Source: Glandiceps talaboti
Lineage: Eukaryota > Hemichordata > Enteropneusta > Spengelidae
Assembly: GCF_964340395.1 (NCBI RefSeq)
Contig: NC_135561.1
Coordinates: forward strand, 14,422,961-14,486,960
Direction: 5' to 3'
Length of the DNA stretch: 64,000 nucleotides
Within the stretch, counting starts at the first letter, position 1; each line of letters opens with the position of its first letter. Positions 12,782 to 30,700 of the stretch are shown piece by piece. The position numbers were made by a program, and so were the translations under genes. A model generated the notes under the pieces. That model did no database searches and was not told the origin of the DNA. It worked only from the letters and a program-made list of their open reading frames with translations.

Positions 12782-14049
12782 AAATTTAGATGAACTGACA
12801 CTGTTAAGTAAATGAGTTGAATACTAAAAATAACTCCAATAACAAATGGCAGGGATATCACAATGTGATTAAGATATTTGTATTTCACATCGTTGTGATT
12901 AATCTACTGCAAGTATGCATGTGATTTATACATAATTGAACTATCATACTTTTCGTAGACATCACACAGCATCTTGTACTGTTAACAGAACACTGAATAT
13001 TGGCTTGCTGTAGGCAAAGTCGTGGCAATGAAAGCAAAGTAATCTATCAAGTTGATACAATGAATTTATACGAACTCCACTAATGGGGGATTTTAATTAC
13101 TTGACTTCCTTACAGAGGTTCTCCCCAGCCCCAGCAGATGCTGGCCAGTCATTAATATTCATTAGTGTCAATAATGGGGGTTCTCCCCAGCTCCTGCAAA
13201 GTGTTGTTTGTTGGTAGTAAAAATAGATATAGTAAGCCAATTGATATCATATGTAAGATGGCAGGTTACGATTAAGTGCATAATTTATGTAACCAATGGA
13301 AACATAACAACCAGTGCCCGCACTCACAATACGCGAGTTTTGCTGTATTGAAATTTGGGGGAAAGCACTATTGTTCGGAATGTTTTTATTTCAAGAATTA
13401 AGCATTTTTGCGCTTCTCCCTGTTGTATATTTGTGATTGGTTAACGGCAATGGTCTGTCTCAAGTTACATTTAGCAATTCCTTCAAGTTCAAGTGAGACT
13501 CCCTGCTGTTCATTTGTGACTGGTGAACAGCAATGACCTGTCTTACATTAATTAGCAACTACTTCAAGTGAGACTGAGTGTCTCTGGTGGGCACATTTTG
13601 AGATAACAAGGTGTTATAATAAAGTTATGAATATATTCGTTAATGAACCGTGGACGAGGAAGTAAATGAAGTGTTGATTGTTGTTAGGCTCCATAGTATC
13701 AGTACATTCAATTTCAAGCATTTGGGCGTGTCGTACGTTGACATGAATGATCACAAACAGATTGCTGATGTCATCATGGTAAATTGCAAAAAGATTAATA
13801 AGTGTGTAAAATGTTTATTATTGTATGTACGACTGTTTATATATTTTGTAATTTTTTTTTGCAATATATTGGGTTACAAACGCAGACTAACTGACTTGGT
13901 CAATGTTGTTACACATTTATTTTTCAAGTAGGCAGCCATGATAAAATCGTTTTATCAATTTAAAAATGCAAAACAAACACCAATTCCTCAAATCCTCCTT
14001 GAACTGGCCACTTTAAAGAAGACACAGTGTTGGTTTCATCCACTTTCAC

Positions 14050-14430
14050 TTTAAAAAAAAAAGTTGTTTGGTTCCAGTTACATGACAGTCCCCACCTAGT
14101 TTTCAAGTTGACCCTTTTTTTTTACGTATTTAGGAAATATATTAAAAAAATCGCAAAAGTTGTGAAGTCTCGCAAGAAATAGTGGTTACGGAAACTGACA
14201 TCAATATAAAACTGTTCTTCCAATCTGTTATGGCTGTACATCTGATGAGAAGAAACCAATAACTAGGAGACCATTTGGAAAACAATGGAAAACATGACTA
14301 TCTGAACTAGACACTCACATATGAAAAAAATATTATATACATATAAAAAAATAAAATAAAAAATCTACCTACCCCATCTATTCTAAAATTGATTGTAATC
14401 GGAACCACACACTTTTTTTGGTTAGGTCTT
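14050..14430 (+). mobile_element. R1 MITE, copy a
   Basis: About 380 bp, from aaaagttgtttggttccagtta to taatcggaaccacacacttttttt. Ends are inverted repeats of GTGTGGTTCCGATTAC type next to A/T runs. The interior carries gaagtctcgcaagaaatagtgg and ggctgtacatctgatgagaa. No open frame; a non-autonomous DNA element is most likely. Confidence 0.75.
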
Positions 14431-15214
14431 TATCAGTACAGAATTAGTATCAATCCAAACTTAGGTAGAAGTAAGCATTGAACTGCTTGACTGCTTGTAT
14501 TATCATAAAATTACAATAACAATAGAAATACTCAACACATTTCACAGAAGTTGTCTAACTGCAAGCTACATGTATGTCACTTTCATATAACTTCTGACCA
14601 ATGCCAGCTCCGCAATGATAAGTAAAAGTGAATGAAAGTAATGTATTTCATCTCATTTAAGTTAAAATCCAAATTTAATTGAACATGGTCAATTCAAATC
14701 ACAAGGTAGATTTATCTTTTCCTTATTTTTGAAGCGCTTTTTTAATCTTTTTTCCCCATTATTTCTTTACCTCATTTGCATATCACTAAGGGTGACCCTC
14801 TCATTACTTTTTCATGCCAACTATGGGTAGTTCAGTTCGGATAAAAAGTATAAAAATCATCTTCTTCATGTTTCCCAGCCTCTCCTTTTCCTCCTCTCTA
14901 TCTTCTTTTTATTGGATTCCTGGTAATAGACCCTTTCCCAGCTTCTCTAAAGAATTGCCATGTTCTCAGCCCCACTGCTTCAATAACTTCTGTCATGAAA
15001 GAAATGCTCTGCTCGTGAACAAGAGTTGTCGTCACTTGCTATTCCACAAAATTTCAAGGACGGATAAAATAAAATATATTTTTTTATTCTGATGTTGAAG
15101 CAGAAAATTTCGGTAAGTCGGATAATGAGAAACATAAAAAAAAATAGGGCCACCCTTATCAAACTCACTTTGCTTAGTAAAGTACCCTAAAGTTTACTAC
15201 TATACAAGTTAGGC

Positions 15215-15550
15215 ATAAAAAAAATATTGTGTGGTTCTGATAACATTCAATTTTAAAATAGGTGGGGTAGGTAGATTTTTTTTTTTATTTTATTATATAT
15301 ATATTTTCATGTGTGAGTGTCTAGTTCAGGTTTTCCATTGTTTTTTTCCAAATGGTCTCTGTGTTGCTTATTTCTTCCTATCAGATGTACAGCCATTACA
15401 GATTGGAAGAATAGTTTTATATTGTCTTTTTAAATTGATGTCAGTTTCCGGACCCACTATTTCTTGCAAGACTTCACGATTTTCACAATTTTATTATTAT
15501 TTTTCTCAAATACATAAACAGAAATCTAGGGACCAAACAACTTTTTTTTA
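15215..15550 (-). mobile_element. R1 MITE, copy b
   Basis: Inverse orientation of copy a: starts gtgtggttctgataacattc and ends gggaccaaacaactttttttt. The open frame on the plus strand is the reverse complement of the repeat and is not a gene. Confidence 0.75.
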
Positions 15551-16667
15551 TTTGGCCTTTGTACCACATGATATGAGTTGAATTCTGTGGTCCCAAATCA
15601 AATTCACTTGACTGCCTCTTAATTTGCATATTAACAATGTGATCATATTGTTTTGTCTTAATTTCACTATTTTCTAATTACAAAGGCTGTCACCGTTATG
15701 TAATTTCTTAAATGACTAATGGTTGTCAACACATAAGATAAGAACAACAGTAGTTACAATACAAGGCTTGCTATGTAACCCATTGTGAACTGGGTAACAC
15801 TTATTCATCACATAACAATGGCCTAATTCCAGCACTGTGACTATAGTTGATTGTCATTCGATCATTTTGAGACAAACATCGATTTTCCGAATTTCGCGTC
15901 AAAATATACCGGTACTGTACATATCCAGAGCCCGAGGTACGACATTGATAGTATCGGTATTGTAGATATCCTTGTTCGCTATTTTATTTATTTATTTTTT
16001 TGTTTGGCTGTTCCGTGTTAATGCATCACGCCCACACTTGGTATTGCTATTAATGAGGGTACATTACTAGTAAGTGATCAATATAATCACGGTGAACACA
16101 TAAACGTTGCTGACAATTTGAATAAAGTCTTCAGAAACAAGTGACATTTTGCTGATTTAGCGTTTAGTATGACATTGTTGACATCCCGTTCCTCTCTGCA
16201 CTACACACGGGCTCTGGCTTATTAGATCGCTGGCGAATTGGATAGATTGATAGAAACACCGATTGGCGAACTAAAACAGTTTGAAATATCCGTCCCTTCC
16301 TTCTTCTTCGCCTGCGATACATTTATTTACGGTCAGTCTCGCTCTTATATTTATACGCTGCGTCGACCAAACAATGCAGTGAAGTTGCGGATCATTTTAT
16401 CCACGAACTGTCACATCATTATGTACCGGTACGTGTCAATTCGCACTCTTGCGATTAACAGATAGTATGCTTTCCCATGATCCTCAAATTTTAGATGGAA
16501 AATATATATCAATATCATAAAGATATCACAAATGCAAACAATGGACTCACGGATTCACAAACGATTATTTCAATATTTTTTCCATTTGACAACCGGAACC
16601 GGGTAATCGCTCTACAGTGGCGCGATGTGGAAGAGAAAAAGTGTATCGAAGATAAAATATTACATAC

Positions 16668-16834
16668 CTCGTGAATGCAAAATACAGCGCCGTGAGGACT
16701 GAAACGGATAGCAGAGTGATTGTATGTGGTTTGTAGAAAAATTCCAGTGTAATATCATCAACCTGCTGTTCATTTATCAGCGGGAAATGATCACTGAGTT
16801 CTGACGAAGTTCTCTTGTGTCCTTTTCTTGCCAT
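16668..16834 (-). CDS. PTDSS1: Phosphatidylserine synthase 1, first coding exon (partial)
   Basis: The start codon is at 16,834-16,832 and the exon ends at a GTATGT donor after 16,668, leaving phase 2. The 55 complete codons give [10 protein letters not shown]... followed by [19 protein letters not shown] and a hydrophobic stretch ending YFAFTR. This matches the N-terminus of vertebrate PTDSS1 (INEQQVEDI, FFY.PHTITLL, YFAFTR) and not PTDSS2. PTDSS1 is an ER/mitochondria-associated-membrane multipass enzyme that exchanges the choline of phosphatidylcholine for serine. Only the cytosolic N-terminus and the start of membrane segment 1 are in view; the rest must lie to the left, beyond a long intron. 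It is transcribed divergently from MTERF3, an arrangement also seen in human 8q22.1. A longer open frame upstream of the ATG exists but lacks family resemblance. Confidence 0.85.
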
Positions 16835-17072
16835 TTTCCCTTTCAGTCGGCTAAAAAGAATCCTCAGGTGCATGGAAAATATGCAAACGGCGAGAAAATT
16901 CAGGATCAATGAACTGTGTCAATCTTTAAGGAAATTTATACCATTATTCGAAGTCAAGGTATCTCAATATCGTCGTGAAATAGTTAAGTTTGGAAATATT
17001 CGAGTTTTTGTATAGATATTGAAGGATGTCACGCCCCTGAGTAAATACACACATAGCTAGGGAGTTACAAAT
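16835..17072. promoter_or_regulatory. Divergent promoter, PTDSS1/MTERF3
   Basis: About 240 bp separates the PTDSS1 start codon from AATATGGCGAC at 17,071, which resembles a YY1 site (AAnATGGCGGC) placed over a start codon followed by a GTAAGT donor at 17,090. A cacgcccc box lies at about 17,030. No TATA box. Typical layout of a housekeeping bidirectional promoter; activity is inferred. Confidence 0.5.
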
Positions 17073-17092
17073 ATGGCGACGTACATGCGGTA

Positions 17093-17851
17093 AGTCAAAA
17101 TCGATCGCTTCTACATCATTCATCATGTGCAAACTTATGAAACAGCGTATGATAGACACACATAATGCTTTATCTTGTTGTGTTTATGGGTATGTAGTTT
17201 CCACCGGCAAATCTCGCTAAAAGCTGCAGTTACTACCAAAATGATAAGTCCGGGGGCGCTATATAGCCATGGCATGGCCAAAGTTGACAAAGACTAGTAT
17301 TACTAATAATATAGTCATGGTAGTATTACATTACATTACAAGGTTACTCGCGGAGGGCGTTACACATGTTCCTCAGACAATCAGAAGCGAGTCATGTCGT
17401 GTAATGGTACTAACTATGCAATCTGGCTGGGACACCCAAGAAAAGAAATGAAATGAAAGAGAGACTCCCCTGGAATTTGCATGCTTTTGCATCCCAGGGA
17501 AAGGAAAGAAAAAACACAAACCATCATAATGCAATCAACAACACTGATTCTGAAACATCAACATCACCATACCCCTTCACTTCAACATATTTGTCATGGT
17601 TTTCAAAATATATGAATGGGGCATACGACTTGAAAACTAATGATTACACTACTGTTATCATATCAAAAGTCTGCCTCGTCTGTAAGGTATGCCTTGACAG
17701 GGGGGGGGGGGGGGACTTCTAACATATAGGTCAAACCCTTTCACCATAGAGCAGGCCAGTGAAGGTTGAGTGACGCAACGTACATCATCATGTATCCTAC
17801 AGTCTAAGATCCCCTAGTAAAATATGGATTCCGTCTATTTTGACTTTTCAG
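17093..17851. other. Probable 5' intron of MTERF3
   Basis: Between the GTAAGT donor at 17,090 and the TTTTCAG acceptor ending at 17,851. It contains a 15-bp G homopolymer at about 17,700 and no recognisable exon. Confidence 0.45.
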
Positions 17852-17936
17852 AATTTGCGATTTGTATATCATCTATTTACCATATGTAACAATTTGTATT
17901 ACAGCTGATGCAAAAAGGATTTTTAGGGAAGTAACC

Positions 17937-22986
<5,050 letters not shown>

Positions 22987-23169
22987 GCCACGTCATTCGT
23001 CTCTCCCGATGTCTGTGTAGTCAGAATCATGGAAGTGTACTTTTGATCTGGCAAGATGTTTGCAAGTTTTTCATAGACTCTGGGTATGATGTACTACTGT
23101 GTTTATGTCAACTCGTTCTTGTTATTTGATTGATGTGAGTTGGATCGTAATACCATTATATGGTGCTGC

Positions 23170-23325
23170 CATGGTGGCGCTCTACTTCCTGTCTGTGTGT
23201 ACCTTGGGGGTATACATGGTATAGTTTACTTGGTTAATCATAGAGCACTGCTGCTTTCCTCAATGTCTGAACAATACGAAAACCATCCCTGATTTACATT
23301 TCTACAAAATACCAAGGAACAAAGC
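23170..23325 (+). repeat. Dispersed repeat R6, copy 1
   Basis: Carries ctacttcctgtctgtgtgtacc, ttgggggtatacatggtat, agcactgctgctttcctc and ccctgatttacatttctacaaaatacc. All of these recur as the reverse complement at 33,350-33,512 in an IQCC intron. Confidence 0.75.
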
Positions 23326-23417
23326 TCTCATGAAACGATAATATGACGTGATGATTTAGCGAGGGTGATATATTCATAATTTCCTTTGCAGTTTGGAATG
23401 ACCTATTATGATGATGC

Positions 23418-23423
23418 AATAAA
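23418..23423 (+). terminator. Candidate MTERF3 polyadenylation signal
   Basis: AATAAA 432 bp after the MTERF3 stop codon, the first canonical hexamer downstream that I noticed. It lies beyond a dispersed repeat (23,170-23,325) that would be part of the 3' UTR. Confidence 0.35.
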
Positions 23424-24299
23424 AGCAGTTTAACATTTTCATATCGTATCAAGTATGTCGTGTATGTATCAACATCATGTATGAATGAATGCGAGTGACA
23501 TACTACCAAACCAGAGTGACTATAGAATTTAATAAGGCAGCATGTTTTTTTTACTACCAAACTAGAGTGACTATACCATTTCAATCAGCCAGCATGGTGT
23601 TGTTTATGTTTCACATGGCGCTTTTTTCGTAACAAATTACATAAAACAAAATCAGACACCGAAAACACACAAACGCTATAAAATGCTAGTTTTCTTATTG
23701 TAAACACAAATCAACATCACTATCTGATATAAAACAAGGAAGATCCAAACACAACTGTTTATTTCTGTTCACAGTGAGATAAAAATTTAACATTTTTTCG
23801 ACATTGTGTAAGAATGGCATATGGCTCAACAATTTATCAAGACTAAAGAAAGTTAATAATATAATATTATTTAACTTTCATGTGTGTGCATAGTCAGTGC
23901 CTGTATTTTTATTTCTTCAATTCCTTACAAAACACTTTATGTGAGATCTAATCGCCTAATTTAAACTCAAGTCTTTCAAAGTAAAATTAAAAATTCGTTA
24001 TATCACAGACACATGTTTAGATTACAAGATGTATTTATTTAAATATTTAACCATGCAAACTAAAGGAGTGATTTGATGAAATTCTTTGGGTTTACTCAAA
24101 AATTGTAAACAAAATTCATCTCTGTATAAATCTTCCACTCTTGTGTAATTCACATTGCATCTGAAATATTTTGTAGTTATCAACTTATCGATCACACAAA
24201 ATTGCTGCAAATGACAACTGCATTTTCTATTTAAATCGGCAGATTGTTTTATTATATGAAAAAAAAGTTCCATTGTAAACTTTACAAGATTTTTTATGT

Positions 24300-24705
24300 A
24301 TTTACAATAAGGCTTTAAAAAAAATTGTTTGGTTCCGGTTGCCCGACCCCACATAGTTTTTTCACTGCCAACCCTAAACTTATTTGTACATGTTCAAGGA
24401 AAAAACACCAATAAAATCACGAAAATTGTGAAGTCTCACAAGAAATAGTGGATGCGGAAACTGACATCAACTTAAAAAGACAATATAAAAATATTCTTCC
24501 AATCTGTAATGGCTGTACATCTGATGAGAAGAAACCAATAACACAGAAACCATATGGAAAAGAACGGAAACATAACTACCTGAACTAGACACTCACATAA
24601 GAAAAATAAAATAAAATAAAATAAAATAAAAAATCTCCCTACCCCCACCACCTAGTCTAAAACTGAGCGCAATCGGAACCACAAAATTTTTTTTAGGCCT
24701 AAGCA
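24300..24705 (+). mobile_element. R1 MITE, copy d
   Basis: Full-length copy from aaattgtttggttccggttgcccgacccc to gcaatcggaaccacaaaattttttttaggcct. It begins just downstream of the archease stop codon, on the 3' side of that gene, with a TAAAATAAAATA tract near its right end. Confidence 0.8.
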
Positions 24706-24731
24706 AAAAAATTGTAAGTAAAGATTTTTAA

Positions 24732-27700
24732 TTAAATATCAATAATAACAAAACAGTCATTTGTTGGTAGCGTATCATGAACCTGCATATTTGAATAGGT
24801 GATAGCTTTTACTTCAGTTCCCTGCAACATAAGAAAATTATACATTTTTTAAAGTTTATTAGTATAGTGCTGGAAAAAATATGATGACATTATATATTAG
24901 ATTTGGTGCGACTAGTTCCACATTTTATTACAATCTCATTTTGATATGTCATTGGGTGAAATCAGCATTTTATGACAATCTCTCTAAAACCCTAATCCTG
25001 CCACAGCCGTTATCTTTTACATGATCTTGTCCTCAAGAGGGAGAAAGTTTTTTTGATGAGTCTTTCTTTGTTTTACTCATGAAAACATACGCTTGGATTA
25101 ACTTCTTATACTATGTACTTGCTTTCTATTTTGGGCTGTTTACCCTCAAAATATAGCATCCTTCGTTGTGTAATTTCTGTCAATCTGATTAATATCTCAT
25201 AGTGGAAGGCCAGAATCATCAGATTCACAATTTCTAACATCTTCATTACTTATAATGTTATTACGTTCACTTTTCTATCTCAACCACTGACTTTCCATTC
25301 TATTTCACGTGTGGTTTTACTTACTTGGGGATGTTTTTTAAGATCAAATGTTTCTCCATATCTGTTGACGGACAATAAATATTGGTCATTACTAAATAAT
25401 AAAATTAATTTTTTAGAAAATTGACAATAGCAATTAATATCAAAGTTTTTACATAAATGGTAGCCATCATACACCATATGGATACATTTAGATCTCCTGC
25501 CTGGCTTCAGTGTTCAACCTGGAGAGATGTTTTACACTGAAGGAAATAAGCACTCGGGAAATATGAATATTCATTGTGCAGCCATGCATATATCATTTCT
25601 GCTAACTCCCATCATGCAATGGCCCATGGCAAAGATACCCTATAAAGGCACAAGATCAACTTAATGTTTCTCTGAAATTGTAAGTAATTGTAGGTGAAAT
25701 AAAATCATGAAATGACTCTCCAGAACCAATAGTTTTTGAAATTTCCTGGAGATGTATCATGTTTCCCTTTAATTCAGTTCAAGCCATGTATCCTTAGTTA
25801 ACCAATACTAGATTAGTTTTATGGAAGTATTTATTGTGCACACAATTATGATAAGAGAGTTAACTTCCAGCACATATATTTTTAAATATTACTGTTCATA
25901 TTATTTAAACAATAATGTACGCCCTCCCAGCCCATAATGGACGAAAGCAAACTTTGAACGACATAATGGGCGAGGCGACAGCATTATATGCACATTATGG
26001 AGTGCAAAGTTTGCTTGAGTCCATTACGGACTGGGAGGACGTACATTATTGTTATTATTTTATAGTTTTGCCAATTCCAGTGAATTTGTAGACCGAGAAC
26101 AACATATAATATACACAGCGCTGAACATCGTCTGCCATGTTCGGCCCGGAAGCTGAATACTAATCATAGCGACACACGTACGTACATAAGCTTGTATTGT
26201 TATGCTCGTTCCGGGGCCGCGATGCCCAATAACGGAGTACATTATCAGTAATAATGTACAGCGATGACGTCACAAAATTCACTGGAATTGGTAATGCTAT
26301 AATATAATAAGGGATAACTATGATAAGAAATTGAAATGCACTGGTGTTGATAATTAATACATTACTCACCCTTCTGCTTTAATCTTAAAATTTTCTCTGT
26401 CAAATTCTAAAATTTTTACCTCCTGGGTGAAAAGAAAGGGAAGTAGATATTGAAACACTGACTTAGTATCGGTAAACCTGGAGGGACTTTGGCATTTTTT
26501 AATTCACTCAAGTTAGTTAAACCATTTATTATTACATTAGAATATGCCAATTGTTACAAATACACAAATGAAACCTGGATAGTCGCAACAAAACTCGACT
26601 TATAGGGTTTCCAAAAGTTCTGATGTTTCAAATACATATTAATAATAACATAAAATCAGTATTTAATAATGAAGTAATTTATTATTACAATCTATCTTTG
26701 CTGGACTTGCTGTTGTTTTGAATGGTAACAGTTTCATATCCTATCCTGGACGTTTCTTCAGGTCAACGAATGATCAAGAGCAAAACAGTCTGAAGGACGT
26801 GAAACTGTTACCACTCAAAACAACAGCAAGTCCAGTAGAAAAGATGGTAATTACTTTGTTATTAACTTCATACCTGGATGATTGAGAACATCCATGCACA
26901 TATAAGATCAACAGATAAATAGAAATTTATAACTTTGGAATGGTATGTCTGTAACTCCTCACAAATTAATTTATGTTATGACAAGTCGACTAAGTATGTA
27001 TTGTTTATGGCTGTTGTCAAGATATATATATTGGAAAATAAGTTTGTCAAAATAATTCTAGTTGATAAATTTTTAACAAAATATCTTCAATGTCTTATAT
27101 GAAATTTCGACTCACAGAGTCATTAAATTTTTTGGAAGTGATTGCCAAATTTTATGTGAGTAGAAATTTGCAATTTCATACTATTAACTATAAACATTCA
27201 TTCTTGTATCCTCAATTCCTTGATGATACAACACCAAAGGCCCTATAGAAAAAATGTGTTTCATTTGAGAAGAAACCATATACAAGTGCCGACATTGAAG
27301 CACTGAAAAACGGAACCTGTTACAAACAGGGAAAGTAAACAAATTAATTTAATAGATTGATAACACTTGACACAGCATGTTGGAAATGTAGAGACTTATA
27401 TTATTATATCATTTGATAAGGACAGTTTTATGCCCACTTTACATAATAGCCCATGTTCACAAACAAATCTGAAGTTCCCCTTGTATTTCAAATGTACACA
27501 TAAAGAGGTCACAAAGCTGTTCTTATCAAACCATGGTGTGTAATACAAGTCTCTGCTGTTCCAACATGCTAAGCCAAGTGTTATTAATCCAATTCATTTG
27601 TTTACTTTCCCTGTTTATAACAGGTTCTGTTCGTCAATGCTTCGATTTCAGCAGTTGTATCAAATGAACCATCAAATGACAAAATGGCCTTATCAACATA

Positions 27701-30700
27701 TTTGAGAGGACTCTTTTATCATTCCACGGATCATTTGATAGAAAAACTTACCCTTGCTATGAAAAATGGCTCCGCTGAGAAAACATATAGGAATTCATCC
27801 ATCAGATGAAAGAGGAGAGACAGCATATCTGAACCTGGATGGAAGAAAAGAAAATATGAAAATATTGCTGAAAGTGGATCATTTCCAAAAGGAGGTTCAT
27901 GTAACCGTGTGAAAATGGAATATTTGAAAACGGAGTTGAGTAAATGATTGAAAATATAACAATGCCAAAATGCACATAAATAAATTTGGCCTCAGGAATG
28001 AACCCATCGATGACATACTTATTTGCTTCACTTGTTTACCTTCCTATCAATGGCATACTTAATTGCTTCATTTCCTGCTGATATGTCTGCTTCTACATAC
28101 AGACTGTGCACGGCATCTCTATAATTGCTTGTTTTGAGTGACAAATTGTCTGTGTTTATGTGAAAATATGTGTGCCATCAATGAAAGACCACACGACGCC
28201 AATGCTGTTTCTGTTGTAGGAGATATACCTACCTTCTGCTTCCACTGATTCAGTGTCTGTCATTTCAACAGTCTCAATATCTGTCATATAACCAAACATA
28301 GCTTGAACCATCTACGTGGACAGCAATTAAAAAAAATATTATTTCATTTTGTTTATTGTACATGTACCACTCAAGTCTAGCAGGCATGTAACATTCCTGC
28401 AACATCACTGTTACAAGAATGTTGAATATTAATGCTACAGCTCTGTAACAGCCCAGTTATGTAACAGGGCTGTAGACATTTAGACTGTTTTTCTCTGCCA
28501 AATTTTAATCCTCTTCCAAACTGTGCCATTATAATTTATATTGTGTACAGTCAGTATGGTAAGAACACTGGTATTTACAGTGAAAACAAAATGAACCAGT
28601 CTTTCTATGGCAAATAAATAAATAAATAAATTTTAAAAAATAAATCTAATATGGGTATGTTCTGTGTGGTATGTTCTGTGTGGGTTAAGAGTTTACTGTG
28701 TTGCTTACCATTTCAAATGATTCTTCCAATGTTCTGCCATCTTGTAGGTAAAATAATGTTAAGGTAAATCAAATTGCATGAGATAACATCATACTTTAGA
28801 CACTGCCAAATGTCAAAAGGCAAAATTACCCAGATAAACCATCTCATACACCTTTTCTTATAATAGGACTGAGTTACCTTTCCTATCTGAACCATTGAGG
28901 TAAAGGTGAACACTACTCCAGGAAATAAAGACATTGTCATAAACCTTGGGTTCATATACCCTTGGTTCTGGTTAGTTGTTAGATAGAATTGAATTAAATT
29001 GTCCGACCTGGTTTCCAGTTCTTTTGGGTGTCATACTATACAGTGTAGTTGGACTGATCCCTGTTTATTTAACAATCTCATTTCAAAGGGAATGCCTCTC
29101 CAGGAAATAAAGGCACTTTCATAAAACTTTGGCCTGGGGTCTGGAAAGCCATTTTATGACTTAACATCACATGCTATTTCAGAGAAACACCAAGCTAAAC
29201 TAATGCCTGATTTGGGGATTTTTGCTATGGGCCATATTGGGCTATAATGACTCCGAAGTGCTTATTACCCTCAATCGTACGTCATATAGGCAATGTTATA
29301 TCATTACACTACATGGAGTACAGATTAAAATGTTTTAAACTATTCATACAGATTCCTTTCAGAAGACCATTAAAAGGATACAGGAGTGAAGTCTGCAAAA
29401 TGAGGAAAACAGAAATAACCATAAAGACTTATTCATTATCTTACATTGTACACAAAACAGCAACACATGACATGACATGGCATGACAAGACATGACAGCC
29501 ATTCAAAGCACAACAATGTATGAATTCATGCAAATTTATTATCTTTCTACTACCACAAAATTTTTTTGTCATAATTTTGCTGTATATTATGAGCTGTAAA
29601 TGTCATACAGATGGCAAATCAGAGTCGCACACATACAGACCATACATACATACATACATACAGACAGACAAACAGACAGGCAGGCAGACAGACAGACAGA
29701 CAGACATACATACATACATACATACATACATACATACATACACACATACATACACACACACATACACACACACATGCACATACATGGAGTACTCTCTCAC
29801 ACCCATTCATCATATGAAAACAACATTTGACAACTAATTACATATTCATTGGTACTCACTGGACATCAGCTGTGTGATCCAAATCTGAAAAATAAAATAC
29901 ATGTTATCTTGTAAATGATATCCATTTTCACTGTATAACAAATTTATTTCAAAACTAAAATTGCTAATGATTTTCTGCTCTAACTGCTGCCACTCAAAGC
30001 TTAACAGCAAATCAAAAAGGTTAGATTGTAATTATTTCAATAATAAATTCACAGGCCAAACTCACAGGTTTAGGAGTTAACTAGTGTACATATATATGTA
30101 TATATAAAATTAAATATAAAAAAAAAATTAAAAATGAATAAATATATAAATCAATTGATAAGTACAACAAATAAATAAATAAGACATTCTGATCTGATGT
30201 CCATACCAAATTTATTACGAGGACTAGATGCATTATTTTATCAGCGAAAGGATTAAAACATTAGGACTGTAGTTATACATTGTAATCTGTAGTTTAACTT
30301 CCTTTTAAATATTCCGATTTTTATGGAGATTTTTTAGATTTTGTTAGTGTTAGGCTTATAAATGTGCATTATTCCAATGCTGACGTTGTAGCCATGGCAT
30401 AGCTTCGTTTTATTTACAATACTTTTTAAATCCTTTGTTATATTTTATTTTGTGTGACTCAACATTGTTCGTTTTTACTGTTTATTTTCTTACAGGGTTT
30501 GCAAAGAAAAACAAACAGAGAGTGACGTAGCGAAACTGCATGCATCTACTATGATCTAGCCATGGCATTGCTGACATTGTAGCCCGATTTTAATGTCTAC
30601 CAATGACAAAACTGTCATAGATAATTTCCTGAGCAGCAGGGCTAGATGAGTTTTAGTAAGGGTAAAATGTAATTGTTACAACTTGCCAAATAATATTATT

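Larger units (their letters stand above)
1..16560. other. Gene-poor region, probable PTDSS1 intron 1
   Basis: I could not recognise any exon here on either strand. Open frames are short, lack family resemblance and mostly overlap repeats. Because the first PTDSS1 coding exon at 16,668-16,834 ends in a good splice donor and reads leftwards, this stretch is most simply its first intron, with the remaining exons beyond the left edge. That is inference: I looked for the conserved second-exon motif FTRPHP on the minus strand and did not see it. The stretch contains the repeat families and minisatellites listed separately. Confidence 0.5.

Noticed and set aside
15231-15581. 116-codon plus-strand open frame
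   Set aside because: It coincides with a reverse-oriented R1 MITE and its homologues elsewhere do not preserve the frame.
28020-28150. Open minus-strand block (DAVHSLYVEADISAG...) as an archease exon
   Set aside because: It has splice-like ends but no match to archease. The true fifth exon, encoding LLFHLMDEFLYVFSAEPFF, lies at 27,752-27,834 and fits phase.
29587-29837. Tyr/Val/Cys/Met or His/Thr/Ile-rich frames
   Set aside because: Products of CATA/CAGA tetranucleotide repeats; the same applies at 46.9-47.3, 47.6-47.9, 52.3-52.6 and 58.0-58.4 kb apart from the true exon 4 ends.
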